Assembly (NCBI GenBank): GCA_032622095.1
Contig: CP136068.1
Span: 123,571,989-123,635,988 of the forward strand
Source of the DNA: Siphonodentalium dalli
Lineage: Eukaryota > Mollusca > Scaphopoda > Gadilida > Siphonodentaliidae
Direction of reading: 5' to 3'
Length of the DNA stretch: 64,000 bases
Under the pieces are notes generated by a model, which worked only from the letters and a program-made list of their open reading frames with translations, made no database searches and was not told where the DNA came from. This document shows, one piece after another, positions 42,801-54,800 of the stretch (its first letter is position 1; each line of letters starts with the position of its first letter). The translations under genes and the position numbers were made by a program.

Positions 42801-45800
42801 CCCAGGGGGTGAATTTGGTAATGCTAGCCTGCTTTTTGTCATTCTTCAAATGTCAGACACACTAAATTCCGGCTTGTGTATGTTACATGAGTGCTGAACT
42901 ATTGAGTTTGAAACTGAGATAAGTCACAATGTGCGATCAAAGTTTGTTGAATTTATTATATTTATTATATTATTGTATAAACCATTAAGGAAATAGATGA
43001 CTAAACTCATTAGTGAGTAGTTTATGTTAGCTAGTTAGTTAGGTAATGTTCAGACAATATGTTCAACAAACAGCTTAAAGCCATGTAAGTTTGCGCTAAA
43101 AAATAAACCTAATAAAATTCGCTTTTGAATTTTTCCTGGTATCGAAATAGGTTGATAAATACCTGAATTAACCTTCTACGAGCATTATATGTCACAGAAA
43201 GATGCATTGAAGTCATCAAAAATACAACTTCAAACACATTGTTTGGGCCCCAAATAATAACCGTGCCATTTGTATTCATCGGAATTCTGGAATCAGAATT
43301 GGAATGTCTGGAAAAGGTATATTGCTCTATCTGAACATGAAACTATTAAAAAATTTAAAGCTCTAGATTTTCTTCGGACAATCTGCGGTTTACGCGACCG
43401 CTGACTAAAATAAATAATATAATTGAACAGCTACAAACAAAACGGTCTCAAATTTATCGTAAAATATAAGAAACAAAACAAGTGTTTTCATTGTTACATG
43501 TATATCGAATAATTTGATTTTAGTTTGGTCATTGAACTTATTATCCGAATATCCTCACCAAATGAATGAAAAGATCCTATGACTTATGTTTCTATCGCTC
43601 CAAACGAATAATAGAACATTGTAAACTTTTCTTACTGAAGGGAGAATCTATTCTTTAAAATTTCTTTTTCTTTTCTTGTAGTAACCTGTTAACGATCATA
43701 ATTTTCTATGGATTACCTGTGATACAGCTGGTACTTACCTATCAGCAGGTGCTGAACGCCACTGGCAATGAAGATATCTGTTATTATAACTTTGAGTGTA
43801 CACACCCCCTCGGCCTGCTGAGTTCATTCAACAATGTCTTCAGTAACATTGGTTACATTCTTCTTGGGATTCTATTTCTGATCATTGTTGGAAGAAGGTA
43901 TGTGCTAATAGTTCACACTTTAACCCTTTCATGACTGTCACTGGAGCTGCGCTGGTGCAGCATTAACCCTTTCAACCCTGACGTCCTGAATGTTAAAGAC
44001 ATATTATGTACTTGTTCGGGTGCGTGAAACTGATAAGCTAGAATTCAGGCACTATGCCAATTGGAGGAATGCAACATTCTACTAACACCGCCGAAAATCT
44101 GAAGCAAATCGACCATACCGCTCAATAGAAAACATCGTCTGAACTATGCTCAACTGTAAATATTTACTACTCGACTCGGAACGCATCTATCGGCAATAAA
44201 CTAACGAAAACGATTTCACCATCGAGAGTCACGACAGTTTGTGTTTTCAATTCAGATATAATATTTGTAAAAATAACTACTTTGAACAAGATTATTCTCC
44301 ATTTCTATTTGACCACCCCACCGGAGTGTTTCACAACTTTAAATGGTCCCCACCCGAGGCGCCTGATGTTTATATAGTGTTTCCGACAACGTTACTCATA
44401 ATGCTCTTAACTGAGAAGTATATACTTGTATACACGCTCAATTATATGGCAATCTACTAACTGAACTAACTGAACTGCTAACTGAACTAGTGTGTGGTGA
44501 AATATGTCACAAGGTATTTCAACGAGACAGTCTATTTCACGTTCAATATACATCTTGATTTTGGTCGCGCTATATATTTATAACGAAATTGTTATCCTTT
44601 GCTGATGATATTGCTGATAAAAGGCGTTTCTCAAAATGTACCTGTGTGCATGCGCAAAGAAACTGACCCCTTGTCACCAATTTGGCTGCTAAAGTCAGAG
44701 GTATGAAATTCGCACAAAGTAGAAGCACAATTCTAGTTAATTTGTGCTTTGATCATGAAATTTCTAATGAAATACTTCCCCTTTTCCAACGATAAAAAGC
44801 CATTTTATTTTGCTCAAAATAGGCCTCTGCGCATGTGCGAAGAAACTATCAAACTCACGTGGGTAAACATGTGACGCATATCTGCAAAGTAGAAGTACAA
44901 CTCTAGTTGATATGTGCATTTATTCTGCTGTAATTTCATGATTTCGGACCGGTATTCTGGTCTCCCGGGATGTAGGAATATAAGGACTGGTATTCCGGTC
45001 TCTCGGGTTCAAAGGGTATCCCATAGGGAGCCTCGCATATATGAGAGAATGCACTGACTTACAATGTCAAGATAAATATTGTTATGCTGGTGTATTCTCT
45101 TATATATGTGAGCGCCCTATGGGAGACTTGCATATATAAGACAACACATTGGCACAGGGTTTTCCCAAATTTCAGGAAGCTCCAGTCATGGAAGTGTTAA
45201 TTGATCTCCAATCTGGAATGTAATTCATAAAGTTTATTTAAATAATAAAGAGAAAAAATAAGTGTTAATTTTCTACAAAATAAAACACACGATACGAAAT
45301 ATTGTGGAAGTAAATATATATGGAGTTTATCTTAGGAAGCCTCAATTTTAAGAAATATTTGCTAATGTCAGTGTTCAATATTTCAAATATAATGTGCAAT
45401 GTTATAATTAGTGAACTTAATATTTCAATAGCCACATTTTTGTTCCTCAAAATTTTCAGAGGACTTTTGTAATCAGCCACATCCATCCATTTTAGCATCC
45501 ATCTGTACATCTGATTCCTTGTCTGGACATTAACTCCAGTTCCTATTATATACCAATCGAAACAAAACTTTGTATGAGGAATAACCATCACATTATTGAA
45601 GTTTTATATTGGTCATGGTTCGAGTAATTTTGATGGAGCTATGGCCATTTTTTTTATTGAGAAATCACAGTTTTAGGTTGCCTAATTATGATGAATTGAG
45701 CAATCTTCAAAAGAATTCTTGATATTTTGGGTGTGGTTTACATTTTTTGAGAACACGCAGTCATCGTCAAGTTGGAATACATTTTTGTTTTCCAAAATTT

Positions 45801-48800
45801 TTATTCCTTTGTTTATAAAAAAAGCCAACATCACAAAAAGGCATGTGGGTTCTGCAACCTTTTATTAAATGTTAAGTTTTCTTATTTATATTATACTGAC
45901 AGGCCTTAAAATGTTTATAGTTTTACTGTTCTTTTATTGCAGAGATATCTTGTACAGGAGGGCTGTTGCTAAAAATCCTGAAATAGAGACTGTAAGTTTT
46001 AACCCATTCTACACTAAATGGATTTTCCCACTTATTATAAAAGTACACATTGGATTGGTCTATTATTGATTTGGAGGGTTGTTCAGGAAAAAATAAGCTG
46101 ACGACAGATAATAAAATTGCAGAAGGTGTTCTATTTATTGGAGAAAAATGTTCAGTATGGTATACCCCAGATTTATGGACTGTTCTATATTTCCAGGAAT
46201 ATGGTATACCTCAGTTTTATGGGCTGTTCTATGCAATGGGAGCTGGTCTCTGTATGGAGGGCTTCATGAGTGGATGCTATCATGTCTGTCCAAATTATTC
46301 AAACTTCCAATTTGGTGAGTAGGTTGAAATATTTACAAATCAAATCAATCATATTAAATTTAATAAAAGACCTCATGGTCACACATCCTCCGAAAAAGGT
46401 GGCTCTTTATGGACGGTGGCTTTTTTAGATGCAAAAAATTAATTTATGACAACAATCATTGGATTAAATTTTGATTCCAACTGTCTATGTTTTTAACACA
46501 ATAAGTAAATTCGAAGTCTATAAAATAATATCAAATTCAAGTTATCGGCCGGACAACAAAATAATCAGAAAATTCTAAGTCAAAAAGGGTGTAACTCTGT
46601 CAGACCAGACCCAAATTTGAACTTGACTGGGACTTGATCATTAAAAGACCACATACCAAGTTTCAGAAAATTCTATGAAATAATTTTCAAGATATTCTCA
46701 GAACAAACATTTCGGATGGATGGACAAACGGGCTGACAAATGGATGTATGGACACCGCTCATTTCTATATACAACACCGATTCTGACTACTCTTATTTAT
46801 TGTTGCTTATATATATACACTGCAAACTTAATATAATGTCAGTCATATTTGCTGTCAACCATGTATATGTGTATCATATTCTTGAAAGTAGCTAAATCCC
46901 GTAATAACAAAGTCACTCTGTAAGCTGTTTCACAATGCTATACAACTCTTTGAGAGAAGACGTTTTTCTTATGTCTCTGTGTTTGTGTTGCATTATTTTT
47001 GTAGTTTGTGTCCCCTCGGTGATTGGTATGTTGCTCACCAAAACTGTCAATTTGATCAGAATTGTAAATTTTATATACCTCTGTCATATCACAGCACTTT
47101 CTCTGACATTTAAAAGAAACCAGCTTCAGAATGATAAGGCACTATCGTGAACACCTTATCATTCTGAAGCTGGTTTCTTTTAATATCAGAGAAAGTGCTG
47201 TGATATGACCGAGGTATATAAAATCCTGAAAATAGTTAATTATTTTTCATTCTTTTGATTTATATGAAATGTTTTCATTTTTCAGATACTGCTTTCATGT
47301 ACATTCTTGCTTGCCTATGCATTCTAAAAATCTACCAGACAAGACATCCAGATGTCAATGCAAAGGCTCACACAGCATACCTGACAATGGCTTTGGTGAT
47401 CTTCATTGCTGTTATTGGCGTGGTATGCTATAAGTTAAATCTTTTGTGAAGTGGAACTCACATGATGAGATCTAGTAGTGTTCGAATTGTACAATACAAT
47501 CAGACCAATGAAAAAATTGCTACGATTCTCGTCTTCACATGACTTTTTTTGACAAATGTATTTGTGAAAAGTTTCTTAAAGCATTATAAAAATGACTTAG
47601 CGAGCACAGTACAAGTGACCTTGCCTGAGGGTCACAACCTGGCGCGAGATTTGAAACAGCGTGTGGCTCTATATAGCACACACCGCTTAATCCGGCCAAG
47701 CCACTATTGCGGAGACGATAGTTCACCGGCAGGCGCGAACTCACACTGGTGCATTAACACCATTACCAGTCCGATACTCTAACCACTGGGCTACCACTGG
47801 GATGTGAATGATCTTTTGCATACTAACAATGGAATGAAGGGTATCTACATGCTACATGTTTTGTAAAGTCGTCACAGGCCAGATTAAAACATCTTTCGAA
47901 TTAACCCGTTCTATACTAAATACTCATTAATGAGTAGTTACTTAAGGAAATGTTCAGATAATAAGTTCTTCGGGGTGACCTCTAGATGGGAACCATCAAT
48001 TTTTTCCCGAAATTCGTTAAAAAACATGGCTGTCAGCAGCTATCTTGGATTTCAAATTTGAATCAATCGGCTCAGCATGCAGCCCACATTTATTGGATAA
48101 TTGTTTTGAAAATTTGCAGGCATGTATAGGATCACCTCTAGATGGGACCCATCGAATTTGAAAAATTTTCGATGAAAAACATGGCCGCCAGCAGCCATCT
48201 TGGATTTTACTCTTCAAATGACTATATCTTTTGGCACACCCTACAAACCATATCCCTCATCCGATCATCACCAAACTTATATGGATCTTCATGGTGACTT
48301 TTTTTTCTCAAAATTTGTAGAAAAACATGGTTGCCAGCGGCCATTTGGATTTTACTCTTTGCATAACTAAATCCTTCGGCACACCCTATGTGCCACATCC
48401 CTCATATGATCGTCACCAAACTTCATATGGATCTTTGGGGTGACCTCTAGATGGGAGTCATCAATTATTTCCAAAATTCATTATAAAACATGGCTGCCAG
48501 CAGCCATCTTGATGATTTCAAATTTTAATCCATCCGCTCACCCTGCTGCCCACATTTATTGGTGAAATGTTTCAAATGAAAATAATTTCATCTACACAAT
48601 ACAAGACCTTGACTAACTTTTTGGCTTTCCTTCTGCTTTATCATTCTATTCATTGCTCAGCACAAAATAAACTCCTTCCCAATTTCAGCTACAGTGTCAT
48701 TGCCACTTTCATTTACCTATGGCCATAGAGACAAGAAATTTCTGAAGGGTCCAACTAATCGAATAGTATTTGATTACCTCTGTCGACTAGTCCTTAACTG

Positions 48801-51800
48801 TTTGAACACTACATTTGTTTGTTTATCTGAACATTTTGTGAGGGAAGTGATATTTGATTTATTTTATTTTATTTTGCAGATTTATGGGTCAAAGAAGAAA
48901 TTTTTCTGGATAGTTCTATGCGTTCTTCATATCTTATTCTCATTGTTCATAACAATAGAGATTTACTACTTGGGGAGATGGAAAGTTGGTAAGTTATAAA
49001 CACTGCACTGTATGATTTCACACTTACAGTTATTTCTTCCACACCGATAATCAGGCTTCCAAATATGGTGCTGGACATTTGCAGAATGAGGTCCCTTGAG
49101 GGTTAAGTTAGTGATACTATCCTGCACAGTGGGCTAGCATCACTAAATTCACTGTCTGGTTACCTCATTCTGCTTAGGCCTCATCTTCTCTGGAAAGTAT
49201 TTTTATTATCAAATTAAGTTTTTTAGTTTCTTTAGAAAGTTTCTTTTTACATAACCGCGGTACTCAATGGGTGCACATCACAATCTTCACCATCTGAGAA
49301 CTTAAATCTGTGTCTAGATCTCCCATTGCAGATGAGGACATGCATAATGAGGTCCCCAGAGGATGAAGTTGGTGATGCTAGCCCGCTGTGCAATGAATGA
49401 TTTCAATATACGAAATTTCGTTATTGGAGAATTGCTAATAATGGTAATAAAAACAAAATTGATGTATTTTTTATATGTCCTTGTTGATGAAAGTTTGTTT
49501 TACATACTTTTTTTTAATTTGATATTTCGCATGAACCCACTTCGAATCCTTGAGTCACTTTAAACAAGTTATAGAATATAAAATGCCTATTAAATCTTTT
49601 TTGATTCATAAGATTAGTATTGATTACTTTATAAACTATTTCCAGATACGGCAGTGTTTAAGCGGATATGGTGGACACTGAAAACAGATTGTTTCAGGTG
49701 TTCCAAACCCCTACATATGGTGAGTATTGAGCAATCAACAGCCATTATATAACAACATTGAGCCTTCTTAGAAAGGCACACTGTTTATTCAGAGGCAATG
49801 AATTTTATTTCCATTATCACATTGACAGAATAGTACCTTTGTAACCATTTGAAGCAATGTCTATTTTAGTTCATTAACTTCCAACATATGCCAAATATTA
49901 CTAGAATGGGTTTAGTTATATACCCTCTCTCGCGACCATCCAGACATTAGCCATCCATTCCGTCTGTCTGGGCAGATATCTCAAACACCGGTTATTGGAT
50001 CTGAATGAAATTTGGTGTGGATGTTCATTAACATGAGGGCATTCAACAGGGTAATATTTTTTTCCAGATTTTCCGTTCTAGAGTCATTCATCTTTGTTTA
50101 TCTGGAAATGTTTTTTTTGTCCATCCAAGCAGATATCTCCACCACAGGATGACAAATCTCAAGGAATTTTGGTATGGATGGACACTACTATGAAGGTATT
50201 CAACAGATTGTTCTATCGTTTTTTCTGGATTTTACAGTTATTCATCTTTGTTATCGGAAAATGTATTTTTTTTTTCTCCATCCAAGCAGATATCTCCACC
50301 ACAGGTTGACAAATCTCAATGAATTTTGGTATGGATGTTCACTACTATGAAGGTATTCAACAGATTGTTCAATCGTTTTTTTCTGGATTTTACAGTTATT
50401 CATTTTTGTTATCTGAATTTTTTATTTTTTTTGGTCCATCTGAGCAGATATCTCTGCCACTGGTTGAAGAATCTCATTGACATTTGGTATGGAAGTTCAC
50501 TATTATGAGGTCAATCATTAAATGTTCAATTGTTTTTTTATTTCCAGTTTTCCATTCCAGAGTTATTCATATTTTTTGGTTTGTTTTTTGTCCGTATCTC
50601 CACCACCGGTTGACAGATATCAATGAAATTTGGAATGGATTTTCACTACTATGATGACAATCGATTGAGTGTTGAATCGTTTTGTTCATGTTTTCCGTTC
50701 TAGAGCAACCTCTTGTTTTCTCTAAAAGCCAAGTTCAGGGGTGGCAGAAGAACACAAGGGCAAAGGGGCACAACTCAAAAAGGAAATTTTTTCAGTCAAA
50801 TGAAATGTCATAAATGCCGAATAAGGAAGAGTGTTGGTACCAGAGCTGTTAAGTTCCACGGATTGTCCGTGAGACTCACGGATTTCCACGGCAATTCCGC
50901 AAACACGGATAACCCCCAATTTCTCACGGATTCGTCAAAACACCACATTGAAAATCCCAAAACGAATTTTTTTTATTTTTTAAATTCGTGCATTTACGGG
51001 AATTCCCCAAATGACAGTGACTTCCTTATTTCCGGTACCGTAAATACCCACACATTAACATTCACAGAATGTACCGTTGGTAACTGATTGAAGACTCAAG
51101 TTGTGGTGAACTGTGACTAATATTAATTGATTGTCACACTCTGGTGAAGCCACACGAAAAAGGGTGTTGTTTTAGTAAACAATACGTATAATCACAAGTG
51201 TGCAAAGTTCTGTATTGTTAGGCCTCATTGATGAACATTTCTTAGTAACGGATTAGTGGCATGAATTGCTGACGAAATAAATACGTTTAATCACAAGTGT
51301 GCAGCTGTATTGTGAGGCCCCATTGATGAACATAAGTAATGGATACTTTATGATTTAAGTTCACTGATAGTGGTATGCATTGAGAACGGAATGTGTCTTT
51401 TATTTTGCGGGTAAAACTTTTAAGACGGGTCATTTTGTACTTTCGGTTTCACGCATACATGTCCGGTTGTAACCTGTGTAACTCGGGTTCGTTTTGACTA
51501 ACTTTAAACAAAGTTTCTGCTTCTTAAAAAATTTTAATAAATGGTGGAATGTGTGCATTTCTTTTGTGGGTCAAACCGTAAGACGAGTACATTTTGTCGT
51601 TGTTTACGATGTTGTACTTTCGGTTTCGCGCATATCCGGCTGTATCCGGTGGAATTCTGAGTATTTTTACGAAGTGTGATCTGCTTCTTTCTTTTGAATA
51701 AATGGTGGTATCTCCCGCACAGAGCAGCTCTATTACAATTACCAACAGGACATTCATTGCCATTTTATTTAGATCTATATACTTTTATTTATAAAATAGA

Positions 51801-54800
51801 AACTCATAAAAACTATTCAATCTTCATCATAAAAAATATTTTTGGAACATGAACATCTTTGGGCATACCTCCCGCAAAAATCTCACGGATTGACATTTTC
51901 AAAACTTAACAGGTCTGGTTGGTACTCATCTCATACTGTATTATAAAGCACATGACAGGGCCAAGCACATATTAAACACAAATGGTGCCTGCTCCCCCTT
52001 GCTCCAGTGTTACTGGCCATGTTTAATTACAGTCAAGAATGAGTGCCAACACCAGAAATCATATCTCATGAACTTTTCATTCTCTGTTTGAAATATGAAA
52101 TAGTTATTATATTTAAGAATTGAATCGCCTCTTTTATGCCATTTTTATATAAAAAAAAATCCCTAGCAGAGACCCCTTCTAATATTAATGCTCTTGGATG
52201 GTGCTTTATATTATGTAGGAAGTTGCCCCCACCCCTTTGTTATATCTCGATCTACCACTATTTTTTGATGATTTATACTTGAAGCCAGTTATAGTGTTTT
52301 AGGTTGATATTCCTGTCTCTTTTACGGACAATTCCTTTATCATTTCAGGGGAGGTTAGCCATATTAATACTGGGAAACCTGTTTAACTGGTTCATGTAAG
52401 TAATTCAGAATTAATTGTGATCAACTGTTAGACATGACTTCTCATTGATTTAAAAGTAATGGGCCCATTTTATTATCCGAAATGAATTAAATTTAATGAT
52501 GATTTCTTGTTAAAAGCCCATTCTACTGAGATTCAAAGTTGTGGTGCAGGGGTATTTTGGAATCTGCTGTAAGTCCGTGTTTAGTGGATATAAATATTGA
52601 CAGAACTTGACAGAACTCAAAATCCTTCTATTTTTCGTCATTTGTTTTGAAACTTAGTGCACATATTATCCTACCCATGCAACCTGTAATTTTGATATTA
52701 TAGCAGAGTGATTGAATTTTTTTAATGCAGATATATATAGCAACCTTATTTTTGGACAAGAGTACCTGTGTTGTGTGTCTTGAGTTCTGTGGAACAGTCA
52801 CGCTTCAAATTGTTTTTGATTTGTTATACCCTCACTTTCGAAGACAATGGAGGGTATACTGGATTGACTGCGTCTGTCCTCACACTTCACACTTTCTCCC
52901 TCTGTGTGTCCATCCGTCCGTCCGACCTCATAACTCGAACAACTATAAACCGATTTCAATAATATTTTGTATGCAATCTCCTTAGGACCGCCTCTCCGCA
53001 TGATGCTAATTGCGGTGCGGTCCGACTTTCATTTTTTAAGTTACGCCTTACTTTTCGACTTATTTTGACTTAGAAAATTCTGTCCGACTTAATAACTTTA
53101 ACAAATATGAACCGATTTCAATATTTGTTGGTATACATGCTTCTCACAACACCCTCTCTACATGGTGCGGCTCAGGGTTGGCTCGGACTGTTTTTCCTAA
53201 CATTACACTTCATTTTTGACTTAGAAAATTTGGGGGGGTTTTTTTGTGGATGTTTTTTTCCCTGGAGTTGTGTGCCTTCTTAGCAGAAGTTTGGTTTGAC
53301 TGACGAAACACTCAACAAAAGCCATCTTAGATGTTAAGGTTGCGTTTAATTTTCTACCCTTTTTTGGGTTTCTGCAATCATTCGAACAAATATGAACCAA
53401 TTTGAATATTTGTTTCTGTACAAGCTTCTTGCGACACCATATCGATATTGTTAATCCAAATTTTTCTTTAAAGTTAAAAATCTTTTTTGTTGGGTTTACG
53501 GATAATGCGGGTTGAATTTGCCACGGTGGGCGGTATGCTAGCACACGAGTGCACACCTCTTGTTCTATTTAGCATACTTTGCCCAATTATAAACAGCCAA
53601 TCACAAAGAAGTTAGTATAATGCACAAGTGATCTGGAAATTCTTGTAGGTAAACTTACTCACCTGGAATTTTCAAAACATTTTCTTACTGAATTATGATC
53701 CCCAATTTGATTGTACTCATTATCATGTTTGTTGTCAGAGGTTATTATCTCATCTGTTGAAATGTAGAATTGCAAAACAAGTAAGCCATTCATTTTCAAC
53801 TTTGATTTTATAGGGCCATATATGGAGCAGTTACCAGACCAGTGGATTTTGCGACATATTTCCTAGCCATATTCATTGGAAATTTGGGTCTTTACACAAT
53901 ATTCTACATACTGATGAAGGTGAGTTGAGTATAGTGATTCCACTTGGCCAGATTACAATTATACTATCATCTATCGGCAGGTCATGCAAATTGATGGGTA
54001 GTCATCACTGGTCATGACAATATATGGGTTCCCATACCTACCATATCTATAAATACTAGTATGAAAGCCCTACATATTCATATATACTTCTGTAAACCGG
54101 TGTCCTGACAAATTTACCTCCTTAATTCGGCGGTAAAAGAGTTAAAGTGGCAATCCCGTTTTCAATTTTGATTTACTTGTTTATGTGTACCCATGCCATA
54201 GTATGGTACACATAGTGTTGATGTTTGGATTTACCACTCATCGTTCTTCTGTCTATCTGTTTGCTGTCTGGGGCCAGAATCCTCATCATATTATAGCTGT
54301 ATAAACATTGTATAGATAACACTTTTGTAAGGTCTAAACCAGGGTATGGACTGTTCACTTTGAGAATTTGTGTTATTACATTTGTCTATACATGTACTTC
54401 TTTATTACATGACATTATACTCTATAATTCATCATCAAAACTCTAGATTATGATTCCGATCATAGCTATTATCTATCGCCAAGGGAAGGGTTAAACATCT
54501 GCTGATTGTGATCGGCCTCTCGTTTAAATTATATTTTTACTCGTTTTGAATGATACGCCCATTTGGCATAATTATGTCAAGATGTTTTGTTTTAAATTGA
54601 TCAAAGATGACGCTTGGACTGTAAAACAATGGAAATTTGACTCATTGTCTTGAGAATAAGGATTTAGGTGTTGGGATTTGACAGGTTTGGCATTATCATA
54701 GAATTCATTTAAAACAGATAGATTAATTTACAATATGGCATATATTCCAATATCAAACTTATCATCCACATTAGGAAACTCTGCGTTATATCGCAACTCA

